NCBI RefSeq assembly: GCF_030435805.1
Contig: NC_081295.1
Span: 157,327,001-157,391,000, forward strand
Source: Mustela lutreola
Taxonomy: Eukaryota > Chordata > Mammalia > Carnivora > Mustelidae
Direction of reading: 5' to 3'
Length of the DNA stretch: 64,000 nucleotides
In this document: in pieces, positions 1 to 10,315 of the stretch
Layout: the number at the start of each line of letters is the position of its first letter
How positions within the stretch are numbered: the stretch's first letter is position 1
Program-made: the position numbers and the translations under genes
The notes under the pieces: model-generated
The model's input: only the letters and a program-made list of their open reading frames with translations
Databases searched by the model: none
Told to the model about the DNA's origin: nothing

Positions 1-421
1 CTCATAGGATATTGGATAAATATCTGGAAATTTTTTCTCCTTTAAATCTCAAAGTTTGGCTTACAGTCAGTGTGTCAGACTCATGGATGTGTTCCAACAC
101 AGGTCTGGCAGCCAGGAAACCACACAAAGTGCAGAATGTACAAGAGCAACTATTGACATCACAGGTAGGAAGAGGGAGAGGTACGAAGGTCACTTGGACG
201 TCCTGGTGAGGTGAGGGAGGATAAATGAAAAGTCGGCTGATGAAATGGAAAGACATACCCACGGTCAGCAAAGCTCAGGAGAAAGTACCAGAGAGGAGGC
301 AGGATGGCCTAAAGAAATATTTAGTAAAGGAGACAAGACTAGGTGAATAGACAAAAAAAGGTGGGGAGGGGATTTTTTTTTTTCCTGTCAAAAGTATTTC
401 ATCCTCTTGGTTTTCATGCAG
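1..421. other. Upstream flank of OR1F12, no gene seen
   Basis: No coding gene or recognisable repeat is seen here. The last bases form a pyrimidine-rich tract ending in a splice acceptor (TTTTCATGCAG, AG at 420-421) 13 bases before the olfactory receptor start codon. This is the usual layout for a spliced 5' UTR exon joining the single coding exon of an OR gene. Confidence 0.5.
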
Positions 422-434
422 ATATATCCACTCA

Positions 435-1376
435 ATGGAAAAAGGAAACCAAACCAGTGTCTCTGGATTTCTCCTCTTGGGCTTTTCAGGTTGGCCAGAG
501 CAACAGGCTCTCCTCTTTGTATTTTTTCTGTGTCTCTACCTAACAGGGCTCTTTGGAAACTTGCTCATCTTGCTGGCTATCGTCTCAGACCGTCGCCTCC
601 ACACACCCATGTATTTCTTCCTTTCCAATCTCTCTGTGGTAGACATCTGTCTCCCTTCATCTACCGTCCCCAAGATGCTGCTGAACATCCAAGCACAGAC
701 TCAGACCATCTCCTACCCTGGCTGCCTGGCTCAGATGTATTTCTGTATGATGTTTGCCAACATGGACAACTTCCTTCTCACAGTGATGGCGTATGACCGT
801 TATGTGGCCATTTGTCACCCTTTGCATTACTCCACCATTATGACTCGGCGCCTTTGTGCCTCTCTGGTGGCTGTGCCTTGGGTCCTCGCCACTTTGAATC
901 CCCTCTTGCACACCCTCATGCTCACCCGTCTGCACTTCTGCTCTAACAACATCATCCACCATTTCTTCTGTGATATCAGCTCTCTCTTCCCCCTCTCCTG
1001 TTCTGACACCAGTCTCAATCAGTTCATAGTTCTGGCCGCGGTGGGGCTGATCTTTGTGGTACCTGCAGGATGTATCATGGCATCCTATATCTTCATCATC
1101 TCTGCTGTGATGAAAATCCCTTCTGCTCAAGGAAAACTCAAGGCTTTCTCCACCTGTGGATCTCACCTTGCCTTGGTCATTCTTTTCTATGGCGCAATCA
1201 CAGGAGTCTATATGAGCCCCTCATCCAACCATTCATCTGAAAAAGATTCAGCCACATCAGTGGTCTTCATGGTCATAGCCCCTATGTTGAATCCCTTCAT
1301 ATACAGTCTAAGAAACAGTGAGCTGAAACGGGCATTAAAGAAGGCTGTAGGTCAGACCAAAACCATATCCCAGTGA
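435..1376 (+). CDS. OR1F12: Olfactory receptor, family 1 subfamily F (OR1F12 orthologue)
   Basis: Class A seven-helix odorant receptor of olfactory neuron cilia, expected to couple to G-olf and adenylyl cyclase III. The 313-residue single-exon frame is complete. Visible landmarks are an N-glycosylation site at N5-Q-T, the TM2 motif PMYFF (59-63), the extracellular-loop cysteine C97, MAYDRY (118-123), KAFSTCGSHL in TM6 (236-245) and PMLNPFIYSLRN (283-294). The ATG at 435 gives the normal OR N-terminus, and a splice acceptor lies just upstream at 420-421. I recognise the protein as closest to human OR1F12 from memory, and its position next to ZNF165 agrees with the human order. The ligand is unknown. 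The frame is undamaged here, whereas the human copy is generally treated as a doubtful or pseudogenised receptor. Confidence 0.93.
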   Translation: MEKGNQTSVSGFLLLGFSGWPEQQALLFVFFLCLYLTGLFGNLLILLAIVSDRRLHTPMYFFLSNLSVVDICLPSSTVPKMLLNIQAQTQTISYPGCLAQMYFCMMFANMDNFLLTVMAYDRYVAICHPLHYSTIMTRRLCASLVAVPWVLATLNPLLHTLMLTRLHFCSNNIIHHFFCDISSLFPLSCSDTSLNQFIVLAAVGLIFVVPAGCIMASYIFIISAVMKIPSAQGKLKAFSTCGSHLALVILFYGAITGVYMSPSSNHSSEKDSATSVVFMVIAPMLNPFIYSLRNSELKRALKKAVGQTKTISQ

Positions 1377-1924
1377 TCTGTACTGACTGAAAGGCGTTCA
1401 ATCAGAAGCAAATCCTCATGGGTTCATCATTTTCATTCTAGTCATAGTTACAAAGCTGTTATAAAATACCTAACTAAACTTGGCAATGACCTAAATTTGC
1501 TACCTAATCACAGGCCTTATATATTTGAGTTCCTGAAGGTATTATTGTTGTGGGCAAACACATTCAGACAAAGCCCCTGAAAATCACAGTAAGAATATGA
1601 GATCAACATTTGAATGCATGGTAAAGAACTCCCAGATGGCTCAGGTCAACAAAGAAACGTACCATGGGGAGTGTGGAATACAGCAGCCCCCGCAGGCCTG
1701 TCCTCCGGGAGTAGACAGGAGTGATGTAACCCCATCGTCATGCATGAAAAACAATAGAGAGGAAAACTATTACGTAATAAAAGGTTCAAATCATAACTGC
1801 AATGAGAGGTTAAAGAGAAAAGATATTGGTGAGGGTATGAGAGGTCAAGAAAAGCTTTGAGAAAAAAGCCGCACTTGATCTGGATCCAGGACGTAGGTGA
1901 TTTTTACATAGAAACAATGAAAAT
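1377..1924. other. 3' flank of OR1F12, unassigned
   Basis: AT-rich sequence following the receptor stop codon. It probably holds the 3' UTR, but I see no convincing poly(A) signal close to the stop. An 87-codon open stretch at 1597-1860 has no recognisable protein features and is treated as chance. Confidence 0.4.
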
Positions 1925-2129
1925 GGGGTGCCTGGGTGGCTCAGGGGGTTAAAGCCTCTGCCTTCAGCTCAGGCATGATCCCAGGGTCCTGGGATCAAGC
2001 CCTGCATTGGGCTCTCTGCTCAGCAGAGAACCTGCTTGCTCCTCTCTCTCTGCCTGCCTCTCTGCCTACTAGTGATCTCTGTCAAATAAATAAATGAAAT
2101 CTTAAAAAACAACCAAAAAAAAAAAAAAA
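1925..2129 (+). repeat. CAN-SINE (tRNA-Lys-derived)
   Basis: Complete carnivore SINE. It has a GGGGTGCCTGGGTGGCTCAG head, a pyrimidine-rich middle, TCAAATAAATAAATGAAATCTT and a poly-A tail. Confidence 0.95.
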
Positions 2130-2472
2130 CCAGAAAAGGAACAATTAAAATATTCCAAATCCAGGAGAAAGCCTTGTAGGTAAGCAGGAGCATGGTATGT
2201 GTGAGTAAGTGTATTGAATAAATTAATCTCGACTGGTGAAGGAGCCAATGAGGGATTGGTGGGAATGAGGGGATGGATTATTTCTCACCCTAATGTTTTT
2301 TATATTTAGTCATATTTTATGATTATATTGTATGTATTTCCTATAACCTGTCTTTATTCCCTGGTGTAAAAAGCACCACTATATCTTCCTTGTATATATG
2401 TATATAAATCTTATGATGGTGGCAAAGAATGCCTGGAAGACTATTAATCATCATTTTTAAAATTAAAAGTCT

Positions 2473-2668
2473 GAGGCACCTGGGTGGCTCAGTCTGTTAA
2501 GCATATGACTCGTGGTTTGGGCTCAGGTCACGATCTCAGGGTCATGAGATCAAGCCCCACGTCTGGCTCCACACTTGGTGCAGAATCTGCTTGAGATTCT
2601 TTCTCTTCGTGCTCCTCTGCCTCTCCCTCTGTTCATGCTGTCTCTCTCTCTCTCTAAAATTAATTAGT
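2473..2668 (+). repeat. CAN-SINE, older subfamily
   Basis: The head GGCACCTGGGTGGCTCAGTC and the GACTC variant body are diverged from the young mustelid type. The (CT)n run is followed by a decayed A-rich tail. Confidence 0.9.
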
Positions 2669-3287
2669 TAATTAATGAAACATCTGTGCTGTTATTTAGA
2701 GTTGCCTATATGAGAAACGACTGCACCAGCAATTGATAACATTTGCCTCTGTCATATTTAATTCGGAACTCATAGCTGATTTACAGATTGTTTTCTGGGT
2801 CCATTGTGCTGTCCAGCACCATGAAAAGTGCCTTTTTCCATATGCCATATGTCCCATATTTTAAGTCATACTATCCAAAACATCTCTTCAAAGTTGGTTA
2901 AAAAAAAAAAAAGTAAATAAATAAAATGCTCAATCATTTTCATATATGTAATAATTAACAGGCAGAAATAAAGATAAAAACTGATTTTTTAAAAATCCTG
3001 CTATAAATGTTTGTTTTGTTTCTTTATGATGAAAAGACCATTTACAAGTTACCCTTGTGTTTTATACTTTTTTCTTATGAGATTGAGATCAGAAAATTTT
3101 GCTGGAGCTTGGAAGGACTCATGTAAGCAACACTGACCGGATGGGACAGAGCAGCACTAGCTCTAAGGGACCCATCGAATCCCAATTCGCAGTCTCTTGA
3201 AAGACCTTTGTATGCATCAGCTTTCTTAGTTGCAAAGAAACAGAAATCGATGCTGCTTAATTAAGCAGAAACAGAATTTAATCAGAG
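2669..3287. other. Intergenic, no gene seen
   Basis: AT-rich sequence with no recognisable gene. It ends directly at the TGTT terminus of the LTR-like element that follows. Confidence 0.4.
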
Positions 3288-4307
3288 TGTTGGGTAATTC
3301 ATAAAGATGCTCGGAGGGCTGGAGAACCAGGGCCACGAGCACCTCGTGAAGGCGCACACGTGAGTTGTGTCCTCCCGCTGTGTCGGCTTTATTCAGTCGT
3401 AAAGCGAAGGTAAGTCACAATTGTAAGCAGGTTCAGGATTGCAAACACAAGGACAGCTGACCACGTGATTACACCTGGCTTCTGACACACCTGGCTTCTG
3501 ACACAGGACGAGCAGCAGAGCAGAAGACAAGCCACCCCGCAGACCCGGTAACAGGAGGGCGCGGGAAGTCAGCGAACCACACGCTACGTCAGCTCGTGCG
3601 CGCGCAGTTGGCATAAGGCCTGGTCGGGTCCCGGGTCCGGTCCCGGTCGGGTCCCGGGTGGGGTCCTGGGTCCGGTCCCGGCCCGCTCCCGCGCTGACGC
3701 TTCTGGTGTTCCGGCGGGGCGCGCGCTCGGTTCTGTGCGGAGATCCACGCGGCAGAGGCTCCAGCGGCTGCTGCCTGTCTTAAGCTCGGACGCAGAGGGG
3801 CCAGGCCTGAGGCGTCTGGCCGTCTGCTGCCCAAATCCTCCCTTTTAAAGCGTGGCTCAGTGGGTTAAGGCCGCTGCCTTCGGCTCAGGTCATGATCCCA
3901 GCGTCTGGGATCGAGTCCCACGTCGGGCTCTCTGCTCCGCAGGGAGCCTGCTTTCTCCTCTCTCCCTGCCTGCCTCTGCCTACTTGTGATCTCTGCCTGT
4001 CAAATAAATAAATAAAATCTTAAAAAAAGACAAATAAAAATAAAAATAAAGGGATTTAACCGGTCTTGGGTCTCCGCAGGCTCCTCTGGTTCTGCGCATT
4101 ATCAGTTGTAGGGTAGAGGCTGACGTTGGTCCGAGCGGTAAACCCCGCTGCTACCGCAGGCCCTGCCGGACACAGGCTCCTGCTTGACGGGAGAGACTCC
4201 GTTTTGCTCTCTTCGTGCACACCAGGATTCCTCCTGGCAGGTTCTGTAAGGGACACGCGGGAATCAAGTATGTCTTAGGGCAGGATGGGAGTAGTAGTTC
4301 GGTAACA
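3288..4307 (-). mobile_element. LTR of an old endogenous retrovirus (probable 3' LTR), with a SINE inside
   Basis: On the plus strand the segment begins TGTTGGG and ends GGTAACA, giving TG...CA ends with short inverted repeats. A minus-strand AATAAA lies at about 3388-3393, leaving a U5-like stretch of about 100 bases to the end. The presumed U3/R part is strikingly GC-rich (3580-3840) and carries direct repeats of GGTCCCGGGTCCG type. A CAN-SINE at 3850-4050 interrupts it, so the LTR itself is about 820 bases. No matching short target duplication is seen at the two ends. That fits the 3' LTR of a once longer minus-strand element better than a solo LTR. The family is not identified, and the GC-rich part could instead be a decayed CpG island. 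Confidence 0.45.
3850..4050 (+). repeat. CAN-SINE, slightly 5' truncated
   Basis: The copy starts within the head (GTGGCTCAGTGGGTTAAG). The rest is the standard young mustelid type with an A-rich tail. It lies inside the minus-strand LTR. Confidence 0.93.
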
Positions 4308-4465
4308 TAGCAAAGGTACAATTAGGTTGTTTAACCAAGTTTTCACTCGAAATCAAACAAAATCAATAAAATTCAAACCATGTAAGGTAAAGAGCACACC
4401 AAATCCAAACAAGATAGGTTTATTAAAATGAATCAAGCAAACTCAGATAAAAACTCCAATTCAAG

Positions 4466-4672
4466 AGGCGCCTGGGTGTCTCAGTGGGTTAAAGCCTCTG
4501 CCTTTGGCTCTGGTTATGATCCCAGGGTCCTGGAATCGAACCCCACGTTGGGCTCTCCGCTGTGCGGAGAGCCTGCTTCCTCCTCTCTCTCCCTGCCTGC
4601 CTCTCTGCCTACTTGTGATCTCCGTCTGTCAAATAAATAAATAAAATCTTAAAACAAAACAAAAAAAAAAAA
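4466..4672 (+). repeat. CAN-SINE
   Basis: Full-length copy from GCGCCTGGGTGTCTCAG to its A-rich tail. Imperfect flanking copies of CTCCAATTCAA look like the target duplication. Confidence 0.94.
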
Positions 4673-4689
4673 CCCTCCAACTCAAAGTC

Positions 4690-6000
4690 ATATCTAACTG
4701 AATAAAGTCAGACAAAAAGAAGGTAAAAACACAAAAAATATGTACAAAATCTTCAACATAGGCTCTCGGCATATCCAGAAAAGAACAATGAGGGTATGGT
4801 TAATCAAAGTCTTTCCTTGATTTTTTTTCTTGTTAAGTTTAAGAGTGCATAATATTCTAATAGCATATTTAATAAGATATATAACAAAAATGGTAACTAA
4901 AACTAATAGAAGAATTTCCTTAATAGATTCCCAAACATGTGTAGAGAGAGAATTCTATCCCATCTTTTGTTATTTTAAAGGATTATGGTCAAACCACGAG
5001 CCAGAAAAAAAAAATCACATATTTGAAGGGTTTTGCTAACAATTCTACAAAGGAAATTTTATTTATTTATTTAGTAAGAATTTTATATGATTTCTTATGT
5101 AAGTTTTCTCTGTCTTTGTTTAATGCAACTGAGTTAGTATGAATGGGGGCTGAAGCAGCATGAAGGGCCTGCGTGGCGTGTGTAAAGTGCATTAGCTTGT
5201 TGCTTAAGGTTTTATGGGCTACTTTGAGTTCTTCCATGTTTTCGTCCAAAAGTTGATCAATTTTGTCAGTTTTATCCCCAGGCATTTTTGTTTATTTTAG
5301 CATGGCAAGATGTTGGGAAATCTTTGTATGAATATTCTGAGATATAGGTGCCCATTTTGGTAATATTTATTAAATGTTATGTTAATAGCATACAATATTT
5401 AATACATTCATTGTGATGATAGTAGTAGCTTTCATTTTAGTATGATTAAAGAATGTAACCTCTGAAGAATCATTAGCCCAAATTAACCAGTTAAAGTGTC
5501 CCATGTCCAAAAACAATGTCAACAGATGTTCTTGTTAAAGGAAAAAGATTAGCTTTGACTTCCAACTCATGCCAGGTATAGTACGTTATTAGGCCCCTGA
5601 AATGCCATTTCTTTGGGTAATAAATATCCATCAATCCACAGGGGTGCATGTGTTGCTAGAAGTGTAGTACCACCATATGTTTGCTGTGACACAACTTATG
5701 TGTCATATGCTAGTAGGCTTTGACCTCCTAATAGTCTTAACAGTGAAAGTTTGCATTGCCCTGTATTGTCACAACCGATGGTCTCGAGGTGTCTAATTGT
5801 AAAAGAGATTCAGCCCAGTCAGAAGAATACATTTTTCCTGTTACTTTAATGTTTCTAATATCATTCCATGCTCTCTCAAGAAGGTCATTGATTCTGTAAC
5901 AACTATTTTTTAATTGTTCATTCAAATAAAAATTTTTCAGATTAAATAAATTTTGTTGCAGACCTAAACCTTATGGTAATATTATAATTAAATTCCAGTT
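4690..6000 (-). mobile_element. Possible internal (env-region) remnant of an old retrovirus
   Basis: AT-rich sequence that is not a SINE or L1. Read on the minus strand it holds several short open stretches, among them a helical, heptad-like segment (5067-5285) and a hydrophobic stretch near 4830-4960. They lie in the order expected upstream of the minus-strand LTR at 3288-4307. This makes a retroviral 3' internal fossil plausible, but no decisive family motif was recognised. If the reading is correct the copy is badly broken with many breaks. It could also be an unrelated unannotated repeat. Confidence 0.25.
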
Positions 6001-6292
6001 GGTGTGCATGACAATCATAACTAGTTGAGACAATAGAATGCAATACTTTAAATGCTGAGGAAATTTTGAAACCTCAGTTCTCAGCCATAAACATCTAAAT
6101 GGAATGCAGAGAAATCTCATTAATTAAAGATCCAACAGAAAAGTTAGGATAGCAAAATAAACTGAAAGACTGCAACAGAAATTAATGAATCACATAACAG
6201 GGGGAAAAAAAGACTTAAAAACTAAATCTAAGAAAAAAAAAAACTAAATCTAAGAGATGGATATCTTTTTTTTTTTAAGAGATGGGTATTGA

Positions 6293-6910
6293 TATGGGAA
6301 ACAAAGGCAGGAGAAAAATTATTAAATTTCCTTACTACCTAGAGCCCACAGACAAATCCTTGAAACGGGCAGAGTGACATTCCTCTAGGGACTCAACTGC
6401 CTCAATGTTAATATTTCGCTAAGGGCAAAAGGCAATCCTAAACTGAACCCCTTCCCCCAACCAGGATCTGCTTTAACAGAAGTCTGCTTTAATACATAAA
6501 AAAGTAAGTCTGCTTTAACATATAAAAATACCTTTAGAAATTTCCTTTATCTCTAAATTTCCTTTATCTCTAAACCGCCCAAGATACACGTTGACAATCA
6601 TCCCCCAAGCATAATGGCCCACTAATTTACATCTGAAGTGTCTCATGACTAAGGTTTCCTTAGACAATAATAAATGACCTTTTCTCAACAATAGCCAGCC
6701 CCCTTGAGGTCCTGGAAACCTTGCTTCCAAAATTCCTCAGAGACTTATGCTCTCCCTAACCCCCTCCCAACTTGAAAGTATATAATGGGCCCCTCCTCTT
6801 GACCACAGTGTAGTTCTCTCTGCCTGTCCTGTCCCTGTGCTTTAATAAAACCAAATTTTGCACCAAAAGCAAAAATTTTGCACCAAAGAGGTCTCAAGAA
6901 CTCTTGTATA
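6293..6910 (+). mobile_element. Solo LTR-like element, class I ERV type (copy A)
   Basis: The element starts near ATGGGAAACAAAGGC, has a TATA-like TATATAATGG near 6779, and a CTTTAATAAAACC poly(A) signal region near 6840 followed by CACCAAAGAGGTCTCAAGA. It is clearly related along its length to the element at 15082-15660, in the same orientation. The copy is diverged and old, and its exact ends are uncertain. Confidence 0.7.
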
Positions 6911-6940
6911 ATTTTTTTTTTTTCCTAAGTGAATGAAGCT

Positions 6941-7121
6941 GGGGCACCTGGGTGGCTCAGTGGGTTAAGCCTCTGGTCATGATCTCAGTGTCCTGGGATG
7001 GAGCCCCCACCGGGCTCTCTGCTCAGCAGGGAGCCTGCTTCCCCCCCTTCTCTCTGCCTGCCTCTCTGCCTACTTGTGATCTCTCTCTCTCTGTCAAATA
7101 AATAAATAAATTTTTTAAAAA
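6941..7121 (+). repeat. CAN-SINE with target duplication
   Basis: The copy is flanked by perfect repeats of AAGTGAATGAAGCT. It inserted just beyond the LTR that ends near 6910, and has an internal deletion in the left part. Confidence 0.95.
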
Positions 7122-7572
7122 AGTGAATGAAGCTAAGTGCTGTGTGCATGAAGTTTGTTATATTATTTTTTATTCTTGTCAATATCTTTGAATCCATTCA
7201 CAGCTTTTAGAAAATTGAAAAGAAGAAAAAAGAGAAAATGGAAAGTAAATATCACGCAAAAAATATTTGGGGAAATTTCCAGTCCTAAATTTGTGTATTA
7301 TCAGACTGAAAGGTTCTACTGATTATCCAGTATTGTGAATGAAAAAACTCTCTCACCAGGACATAGTACTGTGAAATTTAAGAACATCAGAAATAAAGAG
7401 AAGATCATAAAAGCTTCCAAAATGAAATAGATTACATTTTACATACATACATACTAGAGGTCCCTGCCACATCAACATTATAAAGAGAGCCATTGCATGG
7501 TGTTTCACTGTATAGACTGACTCTCACCAGTCTCTTATTGATGGACTTTGGGAATATTCACACACACACCCC
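7122..7572. other. Intergenic, no gene seen
   Basis: AT-rich unique-looking sequence with a short ACATACATAC run near 7441. Nothing else is recognised. Confidence 0.4.
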
Positions 7573-7757
7573 TTTTTTTGGAGATTGTATGTATTTATTT
7601 GTCAGAGAGAGAGCCCACACAAGCAAAAGTGGCAGGCAGAAGGAGAAGCAGGCTCCCCACTGAGCAGGGAGCCCAATGCGGGGCTCAATCCCAGGATCCT
7701 GGGATCATGACCTGAGCTGAAGGCAGACGCTTCACTGACTGAGACGCCCAGGCGCTC
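7573..7757 (-). repeat. CAN-SINE, head trimmed by LTR insertion
   Basis: Reverse-oriented copy ending CGCCCAGGCGCTC. Its last four bases, GCTC, are the target duplication of the LTR that inserted at its head. Confidence 0.92.
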
Positions 7758-8688
7758 TGAGATGCCTAATTTATAACCATTACCGCTATTTCTGCTTCTG
7801 TACCTTCGCTTGCTAACCCATGAGGAGATGGAAAATTACCAGCAGACTTTCTATAGGCACTCTGTAACCACACAACCCCCGCCCAGAATTGAACCTGGCA
7901 GAGTGGCTGTTCCCGGACCCCCACCCGGCTCTGGGCCGAGAGATAACAGCCATCTGGAGCCAGAGAAACCCCCACCCAGAATTGGACATGACAAAGTGAC
8001 TGCTCCCGGACCCCCCACCCAGCTTTGGGTACAGGAGTTAATAACCATCTGGCACCCCGCGGTTTGACAGGGAGACCCCCGGCCAATCCTTAGGGGGCAC
8101 ATACCCTAGCGGTGCCAACTAAGCAGTTTGAAGAATGACAGCACTTTGACCTAACCAGTAATCTGTTCCCAGCCTTTTCCCGCCCTGTAACGCGCCAGTC
8201 ATATTATAGAGTTGCCGTTTGATTTTCCCGCGGTACGTAGTGATTTGTTACAAGGTACTATGATGTATGGGGCGCCTGGGTGGCTCAGTGGGTTAAGCCG
8301 CTGCCTTCGGCTCGGGTCGTGTTCTCAGGGTCCTGGGATCGAGCCCCGCATCGGGCTCTCTGCTCAGCAGGGAGCCTGTTTCCTCCTCTCTCTCTCTCTG
8401 CCTGCCTCTCTGCCTACTTGTGATCTCTCTCTGTCAAATAAATGAATAAAATCTTTAAAAAAAAAAAAAAAAGGTACTATGATGTATGCTAAGTCCCTGC
8501 CTCCCCAAAAATAGTGGATAAAAAGTGTTGTGATCCTGAGCTCGGGACCTCTTAGCGTTACCGGCAAGAGTGCGCGGAGGTCCGGGTTCGAACTCGTAAT
8601 AAACGACCCTTGCTGTTTGGCTTTGACTCCGGACTCTGGTGGTCGTCTTTGGGGGGGTCTCGGAATTTGGGCACAACAGCTCCCCCCC
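7758..8688 (+). mobile_element. Solo LTR, class I ERV, plus orientation, with a nested SINE
   Basis: The element runs from TGAGATGCC to GGGCACAACA and is flanked on both sides by GCTC (7754-7757 and 8689-8692), a 4-base target duplication. A TATA-like GTGGATAAAAAG is at about 8513. The AATAAA at about 8599 is followed by a U5 of about 90 bases. A CAN-SINE at 8269-8470 interrupts it, leaving an LTR of about 730 bases. The R/U5 part is related to the opposite-strand LTR at 8852-9623. No internal viral genes remain, so this is a solo LTR left by LTR-LTR recombination. Confidence 0.82.
8269..8470 (+). repeat. CAN-SINE nested in an LTR, perfect target duplication
   Basis: The copy is flanked by identical 17-base repeats AAGGTACTATGATGTAT (8252-8268 and 8471-8487). 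It is therefore younger than the LTR it sits in. Confidence 0.97.
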
Positions 8689-8794
8689 CTCCTTTTTATC
8701 ATAAGCAATGCTACAACTAGTTATCTTGTACATGCAATAAGTTGAAAGTGTACAAGTATATCTGCAGGATATTTTCCTCAAAAAGAGCTAAGTT

Positions 8795-8851
8795 GGGGTG
8801 CCTGGGTGGCTCAGTGGGTTAAGCTTCTGCCTTCTGCTCAGGTCATGGTCT
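8795..8851 (+). repeat. CAN-SINE, left part, split by an LTR
   Basis: The head of a SINE from GGGGTGCCTGGG to GGTCATGGTCT. It continues at 9624 beyond the inserted LTR. Confidence 0.92.
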
Positions 8852-9623
8852 TGAAATGCCAATAGAGTATTACCCCCACCTTAAAAGACCACCAGAGACG
8901 TGAGTCAAAGCCAATCAGCAAGTTTATTGCAGGTTCGAACCTGGACCTCTGCGCCGCTCCTTGCTGATAACGCCAAGAGGTCTGGAGCTGGGTCCATGCA
9001 GGATTTTTATAGACAGATACAAACAAGTTTCGGGTGGGGCTGAGCTGATTGATTGATAGTTTGAACAGGCATACTTGGCGTCAGTGGATTGGGTCAGGGG
9101 ACCCGCGTGGGAAAGCAGACAAAGCAATCTTACAGAAGCAGAACTGGCCGGTTAGCCCACGCATGCGAAAAAAGCACTATCAGGATATTGAAGGCCAGGT
9201 TACTATCAAGTAAAGACAATTGGGAGTCTCCTAGTGGAATGTTACATTCCTGCTATCAAGCATCCTTGTTAATGAGATTTAGGTTTAGAAGAAATTTAAC
9301 TTTATTTACTTTTCCTTCTACCTCCGCCTCCTTCCGTTTTTTATGGAGGGGAGGGTGACATCAGGGCTTGAGGAACTGAGTTCTGTGTCCCTGGAAATTG
9401 GGCTATTGATAAGGTAACTTCTTTGTTTGTAAATCTCAAGGACATTTGCAAACCAAGGGAGACTCCTGTCTCGCAGGATTGTGATCTCAGCAAGTTAACC
9501 ATTTATCATTTTATGGCAGTGAGGGGTGCCTGAGGGATGCTACACATATGGAGGGAAGCAGGTGAAGGGGGGGTGCAAGGCGCCAGCCTTTGCTTTGTCC
9601 TCAGCCAGCCTCCTGCTCCTTCA
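8852..9623 (-). mobile_element. Solo LTR, class I ERV, minus orientation, inserted in a SINE
   Basis: The 772-base element begins TGAAATGCC and ends CTCCTTCA. The target duplication GTCT lies at 8848-8851 and 9624-9627. On the minus strand the AATAAA region is near 8924-8929, with a TATA-like TATAAAAATCC near 9005. Its R/U5 resembles that of the plus-strand LTR at 7758-8688, including the shared GGTTCGAAC stretch and the GGCTTTGACTC stretch. It interrupts a CAN-SINE, which dates it to after the SINE expansion in this carnivoran lineage. It looks like a whole solo LTR. Confidence 0.87.
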
Positions 9624-9769
9624 GTCTCCGGGTCCTGGGATCCAGCCCTGCATCAGACTCTCTGCTCAGCGGGGATCCTGCTACCCTCTCTCTCTCTCTC
9701 TGCCTGCCTCTCTGCCTACTTGTGATCTCTCTGTCAAATAAATAAATAAAATCTGAAAAAAAAAAAAAA
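9624..9769 (+). repeat. CAN-SINE, right part, split by an LTR
   Basis: The continuation of the SINE begun at 8795: GTCTCCGGGTCCTGGGATCC through to AAATAAATAAAATCTG and poly-A. Confidence 0.93.
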
Positions 9770-10115
9770 GGAGCAAAGTCAATGTACAAATTGAATATAT
9801 ATAAACCAAATAGCCTTCCACAAAACTAAACTAATTTATTCATACAAATCATTTTCATGGCCTTGTTTTTCCACAGGAACTCTTACTAAAGATGGTTTTT
9901 AATTTGAAATCTGGGGAAAAGATTGCTGATGATTGTCCTTTCTATGATTTGCCTTTTTCTGTAGATTTCACAGTCCTTGAGTTTTCCAAACTTGAATCTT
10001 TGTTATAGTTTCTTTGGGAATCTTTCTGATATCATTCACATGGGATTTTACTTATTCAGAAAATTCCTGTTTAAGGAATGATCTGTGATCCCAAGGTTTA
10101 AATTTTGAGAAAACA
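9770..10115. other. Intergenic, no gene seen
   Basis: AT-rich sequence without recognised features. Confidence 0.35.
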
Positions 10116-10315
10116 GGGGCTCCTGGGTGGCTCAGTGGGTTAAGCCTCTGCCTTCAGCTTGGGTCATGATCCCAGGGTCCTGGGATCCAGCCCTGCATGG
10201 GGCCCTCTGCTCAGCAGGGAGCCTGCTTCCCTTCCTTTCTCTGTGCCTGCCTCTCTGCCTACTTGTGATCTCTGTCTGTCAAATAAATAAAATCTTTTAA
10301 AAAAAAACAAAAAAA
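10116..10315 (+). repeat. CAN-SINE
   Basis: Full copy from GGGGCTCCTGGGTGGCTCAG to the A-rich tail, with imperfect TTTGAGA flanking repeats. Confidence 0.94.

Noticed and set aside
657-1166. 169-codon minus-strand frame inside OR1F12
   Set aside because: It is antisense to a well-supported receptor gene and its product has no family features.
7810-8102. Three overlapping frames of 83-106 codons in the plus-strand LTR
   Set aside because: They arise from short internal GC-rich repeats within the LTR and have no protein-family features.
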